Source: Micromonospora sp. M71_S20 (GTDB lineage Bacteria; Actinomycetota; Actinomycetes; Mycobacteriales; Micromonosporaceae). From it: a stretch of DNA of 64,000 nt. The translations under genes and the position numbers were made by a program. Below, piece by piece: positions 44,185-52,363 of the stretch (position 1 is its first letter; every line of letters begins with the position of its first letter). The notes beneath the pieces are model-generated. The model did no database searches. It was not told where the DNA came from and was given only the letters and a program-made list of their open reading frames with translations. Location: positions 3,038,001 through 3,102,000 of the forward strand of contig NZ_RCCV01000001.1 in assembly GCF_003664255.1 (NCBI RefSeq), written 5' to 3'.

Positions 44185-44265
44185 ATGCATCGCGGCTGGT
44201 CTTCGGCATCTGCGTCAGCAGCAATAGTTTACTTGCGGAATATCGGTGTGATCTGGTGGACTTGA
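44185..44265 (+). CDS. Short leader ORF, 26 aa, before the aminotransferase gene
   Basis: An ATG with a near-perfect GAGGAG site 5 bases upstream opens a 26-codon frame ending 17 bases before the aminotransferase ATG. The peptide starts MHRGWSSASASAAIVYLRN and ends in two adjacent Trp then Thr. Placement and Trp residues resemble attenuation or uORF leaders; it could also be a coupling peptide. Its codon use is less GC-biased than the neighbours. Too short for family comparison. Confidence 0.4.
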   Translation: MHRGWSSASASAAIVYLRNIGVIWWT

Positions 44266-44282
44266 GCTGGGATCCAACAACC

Positions 44283-45617
44283 ATGTCAGCTGATTCCGTG
44301 TACAGCTACGTGCGTGAGCGCGAGTCCGGCGCTCGTACCTATGCCGACAACGTCGACCGCGTCATAGAGCGGGGCTCGCTCGCCCGGCTGTGGGACACCG
44401 AAGGTCGGGAGTACCTGGACTGCCTCTCGGTCGCGGGCACGTTGGCCCTGGGGCACAACCATCCCGCCGTCACCCAGGCGGTGCTGAGCTTCATCGGGTC
44501 CGGCCATGTGCAGCAGGCGCTCGATCTGACCACGCCGGCCAAGTACCGGTTCCTCCGCCAGTTGTTCGACGTGTTGCCCGCGGACTTCAGTGCTTCCGCG
44601 AAGGTCCAGTTCTGTGGGCCGTCCGGCGCGGACGCGACGGAGGCGGCGGTCAAGCTCTTCAAGACCGCCACCGGCAGGCGCACGGTCCTCGCCTTCCACG
44701 GCGCCTACCACGGCATGACGGCGGGTTCGCTCAGCCTGACCGGCAACCTGTCCGCCAAGCAGTCGGTTGCCTCGCTCATGCCGGACACGCACTTCCTGCC
44801 CTACCCGTACGACTACCGATGCCCGTTCGGCATCGGCGGGGAAGCGGGTGTGCAGGCGAACCTGCACTACCTGGAACGGGTACTCACCGATCCGGAGAGC
44901 GGGATCACGACCCCGGCCGCGGTGTTCGTCGAAGCCGTGCAGGGGGAGGGCGGCGTGATCCCGGCGCCGGTGTCCTGGCTGCGCGGACTGCGGGAGCTGA
45001 CCTCCAGGCTGGACATCCCGCTGGTGATCGACGAGATCCAGACGGGGTTCGGGCGGACCGGCTCCATGTTCGCGTTCGAGGAGGCGGGTGTCCGGCCGGA
45101 CGCCGTGCTGATGTCGAAAGCCCTCGGCGGTGGCTACCCGATCGCGCTGGTGGCCTACGACTCCCGCTACGACGCGTGGGGCCCGGGCGCGCACGCCGGC
45201 ACGTTCCGGGGCAACCAGATAGCCATGGTCGCGGGCACCACCACGATGTCCGTGATCAAGGACGAGGGCCTGGTGGAGGCGGCGGCGACCAAGGGCAAGC
45301 TGCTCGCCGCAGGGCTGGCCGAACTCGCCGAACGTCATCCCGAGATCGGCGACGTGCGTGGCCGCGGGCTGATGTGGGGGATGGAGGTCGTGGACGCCGG
45401 CCTGCCCGCCGACGCGCTGGGCGCCCATCCGGCCGACGGCGCGCGCGCCGCCCTGATCAAGCGTCGTTGCCTCGAGCTGGGCCTGATCGTCGAACGCGGC
45501 GGCCGTCATGGTGCCGTGCTGCGGCTGCTGCCTCCGCTGGTCATCACCGAGGACGAGATCCAGGAAGTGCTCGAGAAGCTCGGGGAGGCATTCGAGACGG
45601 CCGGCGACCGCACATGA
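44283..45617 (+). CDS. Class III aminotransferase, diaminobutyrate--2-oxoglutarate type
   Basis: 444 residues, close in layout to EctB/Dat-type enzymes, which form L-2,4-diaminobutyrate from aspartate semialdehyde with glutamate. Motifs: DCLSVAGTLALGHNHPAV, QFCGPSGADATEAAVKLF, VLAFHGAYHGMTAGSLSLTG, IPLVIDEIQTGFGRTG, Schiff-base Lys in VLMSKALGGGYPIAL, and AGTFRGNQIAMVAGT. As the first enzyme of the peptide cluster it probably supplies a diamino acid building block. The ATG at 44283 is chosen; a GTG at 44256 is in frame. The stop overlaps a small ORF. Confidence 0.85.
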   Translation: MSADSVYSYVRERESGARTYADNVDRVIERGSLARLWDTEGREYLDCLSVAGTLALGHNHPAVTQAVLSFIGSGHVQQALDLTTPAKYRFLRQLFDVLPADFSASAKVQFCGPSGADATEAAVKLFKTATGRRTVLAFHGAYHGMTAGSLSLTGNLSAKQSVASLMPDTHFLPYPYDYRCPFGIGGEAGVQANLHYLERVLTDPESGITTPAAVFVEAVQGEGGVIPAPVSWLRGLRELTSRLDIPLVIDEIQTGFGRTGSMFAFEEAGVRPDAVLMSKALGGGYPIALVAYDSRYDAWGPGAHAGTFRGNQIAMVAGTTTMSVIKDEGLVEAAATKGKLLAAGLAELAERHPEIGDVRGRGLMWGMEVVDAGLPADALGAHPADGARAALIKRRCLELGLIVERGGRHGAVLRLLPPLVITEDEIQEVLEKLGEAFETAGDRT

Positions 45618-45778
45618 CAGACGCCACCGTCCCACCGTGCAACCCGGTCCCGCGCTCCGGCGTACGGACCGCGCAACCGTCGTTCAGACCACCGGCCATT
45701 CCAGCGGACGTAGTCCCGCCGACCCGCGAGCGCGGGCCGGTCATCGAAACCATTGGGGTAGGACATGCTGACTCCTGA
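45614..45778 (+). CDS. Possible 54-aa Pro-rich small protein
   Basis: The ATG sits in an ATGA overlap with the aminotransferase stop and the frame runs 54 codons, ending 14 bases inside the methyltransferase start. The product begins [18 protein letters not shown], has one Cys and 12 Pro, and ends TIGVGHADS. Third-position GC is about 72 percent, lower than neighbours, so it may be an untranslated spacer that happens to be open. No family recognised. Confidence 0.3.
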   Translation: MTDATVPPCNPVPRSGVRTAQPSFRPPAIPADVVPPTRERGPVIETIGVGHADS

Positions 45779-46793
45779 CTACACGTACGAGCACGACTTC
45801 GCCGCCGAGTGCGCGGCGGCCGGAGAGGCGCCGCGCATCGCCGCCGCCGCCGCGCTGCTCGAGATGGGAGATCGGCTCGGCCTCGTCTCCCTGATCGCGA
45901 CCGGCGACGAGGTGACCGTCGAATCGCTGGCCAAGGCGGCAGACCTGCCGGAGGCCGGGGTGGCCGGCTACTGCGAGGCCCTGGAGTCGGCCGGCATCAT
46001 CGTCCCGGTGGGGACCTCCGGCACGACCTTCCGCGCGGCGGACGACTTCGCGCAGATCCGCCACCAGGCCGGTTTCGTCTCCTGGACGATGAACGCCAAC
46101 CGGCCGTTCATCGAGAACGCCCGCAAGTTCCTGACCGACCCGTCCCTCGGTAGCGGCATCGACATGCGCGACGGCCGCGAGGTCGCGGTCAGCTCCGAGT
46201 GGATGGGTTCCAAGGCCTTCTACCCCGCCGCGCTGTCCACGATCCTCAAGTCGAAGCCGGAGGTCGTCGTCGACCTCGGCGCGGGTACGTGCCGTCTGCT
46301 GATCGAGGTCCTGCAGCGGGTGCCGCACAGCCGGGCCGTCGGGCTCGACCTGGACGGTCCGTCGTGCGCGGCTGCCCGGCAGGCGGGCGAGGCCGCGGGA
46401 GTGGGCGACCGGCTGCGCGTCGTGGAGCGGTCGATCCAGTCCATCGCGGACGACCCGTCGCCGCTGGAGGGCGCGGATGTCATCCACGGCGGGTTCGTGT
46501 TCCACGACATGTTTCCCGAGGAGGAGGAGACGGCGGAACGCGTGCTGGCCAACTGCCGCGAGGCGCTGCGCGAGGGCGGGATCATGGCCCTCACCGAGGC
46601 CGTCCCGTACGTGCGTAACGAGCGTGAGCGTCGGTTCAGCGCCGCGGTCACCTACTACCACCGACAGTTCATGAAGCGTCGTCTGCAGAGCGAGGACGAG
46701 TGGAAGGCCCGGCTCCGCGCGGCCGGGTTCACCCACGTCGAGTCGATCGAGCTGGCCTTCCCGACGGGCCGCCTGTTCGTGGCGCAGCGCTGA
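45765..46793 (+). CDS. SAM-dependent methyltransferase with N-terminal dimerization domain
   Basis: 342 residues. An N-terminal helical domain (about 1-110; [40 protein letters not shown]) resembles the winged-helix dimerization part of O-methyltransferases and of ketoacid C-methyltransferases such as MppJ or DptI/GlmT. The Rossmann part has [19 protein letters not shown] (motif I), [10 protein letters not shown] and [19 protein letters not shown]. With a branched-chain-type aminotransferase later in the cluster, beta-methylation of an alpha-ketoacid followed by transamination is attractive, but O-methylation cannot be excluded. GGGGTAGGA lies just before the ATG. Confidence 0.8.
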   Translation: MLTPDYTYEHDFAAECAAAGEAPRIAAAAALLEMGDRLGLVSLIATGDEVTVESLAKAADLPEAGVAGYCEALESAGIIVPVGTSGTTFRAADDFAQIRHQAGFVSWTMNANRPFIENARKFLTDPSLGSGIDMRDGREVAVSSEWMGSKAFYPAALSTILKSKPEVVVDLGAGTCRLLIEVLQRVPHSRAVGLDLDGPSCAAARQAGEAAGVGDRLRVVERSIQSIADDPSPLEGADVIHGGFVFHDMFPEEEETAERVLANCREALREGGIMALTEAVPYVRNERERRFSAAVTYYHRQFMKRRLQSEDEWKARLRAAGFTHVESIELAFPTGRLFVAQR

Positions 46794-46825
46794 CCGATCC
46801 TCCGAACCCAACCCGTGGAGACCGC

Positions 46826-48079
46826 ATGGACACGGTGGCACAGTGCCCGTTCGCGGCAGGCGCGGGCGTCGACCTTGTTGATGCCGACCTGTATGGCAGC
46901 GGCGACCCGCACGCGATCTGGGCCGAGCACCGGAGAGACAGCCCGGTGCGCTGGCAGCAGGTCGGCGCCGACAAGGGCTTCTGGTCGGTGACCCGGCACG
47001 CGGACATCAGCCGCGTGCTGCGCGAACACGAGACCTTCAGCTCGCAGCAGGGCACCCTGCTGAACCTGCTCGGCGCGGGCGACCCCGCGAGCGGCAGTCA
47101 GCTCGCGGTCACCGATCCGCCGCGACACGGCGAGATGCGCGAGCCACTGCAGCGCGCGCTGTCGATCCGCGCGGCCGAGAACTACCAGGCCGACATCCGC
47201 GCGTTGGTGGCCGATCTGGTGGCGCCGTTGGCCGAGGGCGGCCCGTTCGACCTCGCCGAGGCGATGTCCAGCCTCCCGATGGCGGTCACCGGGACGATGA
47301 TGGCCATTCCCGCGGCGGACTGGCCGTTGCTGACCCGGGCCGCCATCGCCGCGCTGGCCGCCGACGATCCCGCCTACCAGTTCCGGGGCAGCGCGGAGGC
47401 GACGCTGCGTCGGTCCCACCGGGAGATCTTCGCCTACTTCCAGGACGTAGTCACGAGCAGGCGTAAGCACCCCGGCGACGACCTGATCGGCACGTTGCTG
47501 ACCATGCGGGTGGACGGGAAGGGCCTGACCGACGGCCAGATCACGGCCAACTGCTACAGCCTGCTCATCGGCGCGATCGTGACGACGCCGCAGGTCGTCA
47601 CGTCGGCCGTGGCGCAGCTGGCGGGCACCGGCGAGCTGGACCGGTGGGCGGACGACCCGAGCCTGATGAACACCGCGGTCGAGGAAGCGGTGCGGTGGGC
47701 GTCGCCGACGAACCACTTCATGCGCTACGTGGTCCGGGACACCGAACTCGCCGGCGTGCCGATCCGCGCCGGCGAGGCGGTGGTCACCTGGCTTGGATCG
47801 GCGAACCGGGACGAGGCGGTGTTCCGCGATCCGTTCCGCTTCGACATCGCGCGCAAGCCGAACAAGCACATCGCGTTCGGCGTCGGCCCGCACTACTGCA
47901 TCGGCCACACCATCGCCCGGGTGACACTGCGGATCGCGTTCGCCGAGCTGTTGGGCAACTTCACCGATCTGCAACTGGCGGCGAAACCGGTACGGCTGCG
48001 GTCGAACATCATCGCCGGTATCCGTGAGCTCAAGGTCACGGGGCGCCGTCGGAGTTCACCCGCCGCGGTCATCGGCTAG
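46826..48079 (+). CDS. Cytochrome P450
   Basis: 417 residues of the soluble bacterial type. The heme motif is FGVGPHYCIG (Cys358), the K-helix ExxR is in VEEAVRWASPTNHFMR, and the I-helix has LLIGAIVTTPQVV in place of the usual AGxxTT. The Thr pair is kept but the acidic residue before it is absent, as in some P450s acting on carrier-protein-bound amino acids. Likely role: hydroxylation or oxidation of an amino acid, free or tethered. A ferredoxin partner gene is not in the window. GGAGA precedes the ATG. Confidence 0.85.
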   Translation: MDTVAQCPFAAGAGVDLVDADLYGSGDPHAIWAEHRRDSPVRWQQVGADKGFWSVTRHADISRVLREHETFSSQQGTLLNLLGAGDPASGSQLAVTDPPRHGEMREPLQRALSIRAAENYQADIRALVADLVAPLAEGGPFDLAEAMSSLPMAVTGTMMAIPAADWPLLTRAAIAALAADDPAYQFRGSAEATLRRSHREIFAYFQDVVTSRRKHPGDDLIGTLLTMRVDGKGLTDGQITANCYSLLIGAIVTTPQVVTSAVAQLAGTGELDRWADDPSLMNTAVEEAVRWASPTNHFMRYVVRDTELAGVPIRAGEAVVTWLGSANRDEAVFRDPFRFDIARKPNKHIAFGVGPHYCIGHTIARVTLRIAFAELLGNFTDLQLAAKPVRLRSNIIAGIRELKVTGRRRSSPAAVIG

Positions 48080-48090
48080 GAGGGGACCTG

Positions 48091-49005
48091 GTGCGCGCCT
48101 TCAAATCCTGGTACGAGGACGCCGGTGTCCGCGTCGGACCCCGCCGGCGACCCGGAGACGACCTCGACAAGAAGTTCTTCCCGGAGCACCTCATTCCGCA
48201 TCTGGGGCATCCGCTGGTGCAGGACGCACCGGAGGAACTGCGCCGGTACCTGTCGGCCCAGCACCTGTACCAGTGGCTGAACTTCACCGCGGAGTTCGAG
48301 GTAGCCGTCGTCATGCGCGCGACGCAGCAGATCGCCGACGGTCGCAGCGGCGTACCGCTGGCACGTGAGCTGCGCCGGGACGCGATGCGGATCTGCGTCG
48401 ACGAGCGGTACCACGCGCTGTACAGCGTGGACGTCGTCGATCTGATCGAGGACAGCACCGGCATCCCGTCGCTGCCGTACGACTTCGCGCCGTTCCTCGC
48501 TCATCTCGACGGTGTCGGGGACAGCTACCCGCAGCACCGCGAGCTGGTCCAGCTGCTGCAGGTCGTGGTCTTCGAAACGCTGATCACCTCGCTCATCGAA
48601 GACGTCCCGAAGGACCCCGAGGTGATGACGGTCGTACGCGACACGGTGCGCGACCACGCCGAGGACGAGCGCCGCCACCACGCCTACTTCGCGGTGTTCT
48701 TCAAGGAACTCTGGGCCCAGCTGGGTAGTTCCGAGCGGGAACTGGTGTCGCGGCTGCTCCCGGAGGTGATCATCCGGTCCCTGCAGCCCGCCACCCAGGC
48801 GGCGCGCGCCGCGCTCGGTGTGGCCGGGTTCTCCGCGGCCCACACCGACCAGATCGTCGCCGAGTCCTTCGACCGCACGTCGGTCATGGCCGGCATCGTC
48901 GTCGCCTCTGCCAAGACGGTGGCGCTACTGGAGCGCTGCGGAGTGCTCGACCTCCCCGGTGCCCGAGAGAGGTTCCAGAATGCCGGATTCACCACTGTCC
49001 GCTGA
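48091..49005 (+). CDS. AurF/CmlI-type non-heme diiron oxygenase
   Basis: 304 residues. A ferritin-like helical protein with the ligand pattern of arylamine N-oxygenases: a Glu in TAEFEVAVV (Glu70), E105xxH108 in DERYHALYS, Glu162 in FETLITS, and H189xxxE193xxH196 in DHAEDERRHH. AurF and CmlI oxidise amines to hydroxylamine and nitro groups; other relatives make N-N bonded or azoxy products, and some hydroxylate carbon. In this cluster an amine oxidation on a diamino-acid-derived unit is plausible, but the substrate is unknown. GTG start with AGGAGG 7 bases before. Its 3' end overlaps the next gene by 26 bases. Confidence 0.8.
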   Translation: MRAFKSWYEDAGVRVGPRRRPGDDLDKKFFPEHLIPHLGHPLVQDAPEELRRYLSAQHLYQWLNFTAEFEVAVVMRATQQIADGRSGVPLARELRRDAMRICVDERYHALYSVDVVDLIEDSTGIPSLPYDFAPFLAHLDGVGDSYPQHRELVQLLQVVVFETLITSLIEDVPKDPEVMTVVRDTVRDHAEDERRHHAYFAVFFKELWAQLGSSERELVSRLLPEVIIRSLQPATQAARAALGVAGFSAAHTDQIVAESFDRTSVMAGIVVASAKTVALLERCGVLDLPGARERFQNAGFTTVR

Positions 49006-49951
49006 GACCCGCGTCGGCCAGCCGCTGCTGTCGCTGTCCGCCCTCACCCCGGACGACCTCGGCTTCGTCGCCGACCTGGCGTCGGAGTTCGGCCGCGATC
49101 CCGGCCGTTTCGCCGGCCTGCTGGCGGGCTCGCGGGTCGGGCTGCTGTTCACCGCGCCGTCGACCCGCACGCGTACGTCCTTCTGGAGCGCCGCGACCAC
49201 GCTGGGCTGCCACATCATCCACTTCGGGCCGGGCGACATCCAGGTGAGCACGGGAGAGACCTGGCGCGACACGGGTTTGGTGCTGGCCACCTACCTGGAC
49301 GCCGTGGTCGCCCGTACGAACGGGCCACAGGCGGACCTGGCGGAGATGGCGACCGCGATGCCCGCCACGGTGAACGCGTTGACGAAGGAGGAACACCCCA
49401 CCCAGTCGATCGCCGACCTGAGCGCGTTGCGCGATCACTTCGGCCCCGACGCGCGGCCGAGGATCGCGTACCTCGGGCTGGTGAACAACACGGCGCGTTC
49501 GCTCGCGCAGCTCGTGGCGCTGCGGGACGGGATGCGGCTCGACGTCTACAGCCCGGCGGGCCACGGACTGGGCGAGGCCGAGTTGGCCGAGCTGAACCGG
49601 CTGGCCGGGCGGGAGGCGGTGCGCCAGTTCGACACGATCCCGGTCGAGCCGGACCCCGTCGACGCCGTCTACACCTGCCGGTGGCAGTCGATGGGATCTG
49701 CTCCCGAGCGGGCGGGCGAGGGCTGGATCGAAGCGTTCCGGCCGTTCGCGGTCTCGCGCGAGACGCTGCGCCGCTTCGGCGGCGGCGAACCGGCCGTGTT
49801 CATGCACGACCTGCCCGCGAGGCGTGACGAGGAGGCCACCTCGGATGTGCTCGACGGCGAGGGCTCGCTGGTCGCCCGGCAGGTCTTCCACAAGAGGTCG
49901 GCGGCCGCCGCCGCGCTGATCTGGACCCTGCGTGGCCGTGACATCGGCTGA
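48980..49951 (+). CDS. Ornithine/aspartate carbamoyltransferase family protein with altered HCLP motif
   Basis: 323 residues. Carbamoyl-phosphate site motifs are intact: FTAPSTRTRTSFWSA (SxRTR) and EEHPTQSIADLSAL (HPxQ). The C-terminal domain has VYTCRWQSMGS, equal to the SMG loop of ornithine carbamoyltransferases. The HCLP motif that binds the ornithine side is MHDLPARR here: His276 kept, Cys replaced by Asp277. It should carbamoylate an amine, though not ordinary ornithine; a diaminobutyrate or diaminopropionate derivative would fit the first gene of the cluster. ATG has GAGAGAGG about 7 bases upstream. Confidence 0.8.
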   Translation: MPDSPLSAETRVGQPLLSLSALTPDDLGFVADLASEFGRDPGRFAGLLAGSRVGLLFTAPSTRTRTSFWSAATTLGCHIIHFGPGDIQVSTGETWRDTGLVLATYLDAVVARTNGPQADLAEMATAMPATVNALTKEEHPTQSIADLSALRDHFGPDARPRIAYLGLVNNTARSLAQLVALRDGMRLDVYSPAGHGLGEAELAELNRLAGREAVRQFDTIPVEPDPVDAVYTCRWQSMGSAPERAGEGWIEAFRPFAVSRETLRRFGGGEPAVFMHDLPARRDEEATSDVLDGEGSLVARQVFHKRSAAAAALIWTLRGRDIG

Positions 49952-49985
49952 ATCCCCCTCCCGCAGACGTCACGTAAGGAGAACC

Positions 49986-50099
49986 GTGCCCAACGAAAGA
50001 CCGTCCACCGGCGAGTTCGCGGTGGTCCTCAACGACGAGAGCCAGCGGCCGAGCTGGCTCGCGTGCCGCCTCCGCGAGGCAGCCGGAGGGAAGTGGTGA
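49986..50099 (+). CDS. Truncated MbtH-like peptide
   Basis: 37 residues from a GTG with a perfect AAGGAG site 4 bases upstream. STGEFAVVLNDESQRPSWL corresponds to the first half of MbtH proteins (G-x-F-x-VVVNDExQ-x-SLWP), which bind and activate NRPS adenylation domains. The SxWP tip is altered to PSWL and the protein stops at the point where MbtH would read PAGW, so the last strand and C-terminal helix (normally another 30-35 residues) are missing. Its stop overlaps the NRPS start (GTGA). It may be a degraded MbtH used only for translational coupling, or a minimal form. Confidence 0.55.
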   Translation: MPNERPSTGEFAVVLNDESQRPSWLACRLREAAGGKW

Positions 50100-52363
50100 C
50101 CGTCTCGACCTCCACCACCGAGGCCGCGCTCGACCTGGGCACGGCCGAGAAGCTCGCGGCCGTCGTCGTGGCGTCGCACCGACGGTCGCTCGACGAGCGC
50201 GTGGTGCTCGACCTCCAGTTGGGTGACCGCGCGGGGACCGAGATCGTCGACGTGCCGGGCACCAGCACGTTCGCCGTGTTGCGCGAGCGACTGCGCACTG
50301 CGGGCACCGTGACCGGTGATGCCTCCGAGCCCTCGGTACGCGTCGTACTGCCGGGTGCCGTCGTCCCGTTCGCGGGACCTGTCGTCGAGCTTCTTCCGGA
50401 GGGTGTCCGCGTCCACCCCGGTGACCCGGCTGCCGGCTGGGACGCCGCCGAGGCCGATCTCTTCGCCGATCTCGTCGGTCGGGTGCTCGCCGCCGGCCGC
50501 GCGCAGGCGGACGTTCCGGTCACCCGGCTGCGTCTCACCCGACCGGACGAGCCCGCCTTCTGGGGAGACCCGGACGCCCCGGTCCCGGTCGAGCGGTTGG
50601 AGAAGCTGATCGCGAGGCACGCGGTGGACCGCCCGGACGCACCGGCCGTGAGCTGCGGAGATGTCCGGATCAGCTACCGCGAGCTGGACGAGCGCGCGAA
50701 CGCGGGCGCCGAGGTGTTGCGGCGGCACGGGGTACGCCCCGACGACGTCGTCGGGTTGTTCGGTGAGCGCTCGGCCGAACGCGTCGTCGCCCTGCTCGCC
50801 ATCCTCAAGGCCGGCGCGGCCTACCTCGCGCTGAATCCGGACGACCCGGCGTCGCGGCTCGCCATGCAGCTACGGGACGCCGGGGCCCGGCTCGTCGCCG
50901 CCGAACCCGCCTTCGTCGACGCGGTGCCCGAGGATGTCGCGACGCTACCGCTGGACGAGCTGGCCCCGGTCGAGGGGACCGCGACAGCTCCGCTGTTCGC
51001 GGCCGGCCCGGATCACCTGGCGTACGTCTGCTACACGTCCGGATCGACCGGGGTGCCGAAGGGGGTGGGCGTCCCGCACCGTGCCGTCGCGCGCCTGGTG
51101 TGCGGCCCGAACTGGGTGGACCCGCGGCCGGACGACGTCTTCCTGCAGCTCTCGCCGCTCTCGTTCGACGCGGCGACCGTCGAGATCTTCTCCGCGCTGG
51201 TGAACGGCGGGCACCTGGCCGTGCTGCCGCCCGGTCGGGTGGAGCCCGACCGGCTGGAGGAGACCGTGCGGCGGGAGGGCGTCACCGTGCTGCTGCTGCC
51301 GACCGGTCTGCTCCACTACACGATCGAGGCGCGGCCCGGCCTGTTCACCGGCGTGCGGCACGTGCTGACCGGTGGTGACGTGGCATCCGCGTCGCTCGTG
51401 CGGCAGCTGTTCAGCCATCACCCCGGGATGCTGTTCACCAACGGCTACGGCCCCACGGAGAACACCTCGTACACGACGTGCTGGACGTCCCGGACGCCGC
51501 CCGCCACCGCGAACGTGTCGATCGGTGACCCGGTCAGCGGGTCCTCGGTGGCGGTACTCGACGAGGGCCTGCACCCGGTCCCCGCGGGCGTGTGCGGGGA
51601 GCTGTACGCGGCCGGCGACGGCCTGGCCCGCGGCTACCTCTCCCGCCCCGGCGCCACGGCCGACCGGTTCATGCCGCACCCGGACGTTCCGGGCGCCCGG
51701 ATGTACCGCACCGGTGACCTGGCCCGGCGGGCCGCCGACGGCACCGTGGTCTTCGTCGGCCGTGCCGACGACCAGGTCAAGGTCAACGGTTACCGGGTCG
51801 AACCGGGGGAGATCGAGGACGCGCTGCTGCGCCAGCCGGAGGTCGCCCAGGCCGCCGTCACGGTGCAGCGCGACGAGAACGGCACGGCGACCCTGATCGC
51901 CTACGCCGTGCCCGCCGCGGAGGCCACCCCGGAACTCGGCGCGCGGCTGCGCGAGCGCCTGCGCGATTCGCTGCCCGCCTACATGATCCCCACGGCGGTG
52001 CTCGTCCGGCCAGGTCTCGCGATCACCCCCAACGGCAAGCTGGACCGCAACGCGCTGCCCGCCGTCCACCGCCATCCCCGCAACGTGTGGAACGACTACG
52101 TCCCGCCGAGCAGCCCGACCGAGATGCAGCTGGCGGAGATGTGGGGCGAGCTGATCGGTGTGGAACCGGTCGGCGTCGAGGACGATTTCTTCGAGCTCGG
52201 CGGCCACTCGCTGCTCGCCGCCGAGCTGATGGCCAAGGTGAGTCGGGACATGAGGGTGGAGGTGTCCGCGCGGACGCTCTACCTCCAGCCCACGGTCGCC
52301 GAGATGGCCGCCGCGATCGAGGAAGCCATCGCCGATGGCCGGACGAACGAGGTCTCCGGGTGA
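50096..52363 (+). CDS. NRPS: adenylation-carrier protein with unusual N-terminal extension
   Basis: 755 residues. Residues 1-about 165 form an extension without condensation motifs (DLGTAEKLAAVVVASHRRSL; PSVRVVLPGAVVPF; DLFADLVGRVLAAGRAQ). The A domain (about 170-650) has YVCYTSGSTGVPKG, NGYGPTENTSYTT, MYRTGDLARR and the catalytic Lys in NGKLDR. A PCP follows with Ser705 in FFELGGHSLL. The specificity residues I read by eye against GrsA are D-A-V-L-L-G-G-S-Y-K, which I do not match to a common amino acid. It probably loads a special building block made by the upstream genes. GTG start with GGAGGG 5 bases upstream. Confidence 0.85.
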   Translation: MTVSTSTTEAALDLGTAEKLAAVVVASHRRSLDERVVLDLQLGDRAGTEIVDVPGTSTFAVLRERLRTAGTVTGDASEPSVRVVLPGAVVPFAGPVVELLPEGVRVHPGDPAAGWDAAEADLFADLVGRVLAAGRAQADVPVTRLRLTRPDEPAFWGDPDAPVPVERLEKLIARHAVDRPDAPAVSCGDVRISYRELDERANAGAEVLRRHGVRPDDVVGLFGERSAERVVALLAILKAGAAYLALNPDDPASRLAMQLRDAGARLVAAEPAFVDAVPEDVATLPLDELAPVEGTATAPLFAAGPDHLAYVCYTSGSTGVPKGVGVPHRAVARLVCGPNWVDPRPDDVFLQLSPLSFDAATVEIFSALVNGGHLAVLPPGRVEPDRLEETVRREGVTVLLLPTGLLHYTIEARPGLFTGVRHVLTGGDVASASLVRQLFSHHPGMLFTNGYGPTENTSYTTCWTSRTPPATANVSIGDPVSGSSVAVLDEGLHPVPAGVCGELYAAGDGLARGYLSRPGATADRFMPHPDVPGARMYRTGDLARRAADGTVVFVGRADDQVKVNGYRVEPGEIEDALLRQPEVAQAAVTVQRDENGTATLIAYAVPAAEATPELGARLRERLRDSLPAYMIPTAVLVRPGLAITPNGKLDRNALPAVHRHPRNVWNDYVPPSSPTEMQLAEMWGELIGVEPVGVEDDFFELGGHSLLAAELMAKVSRDMRVEVSARTLYLQPTVAEMAAAIEEAIADGRTNEVSG

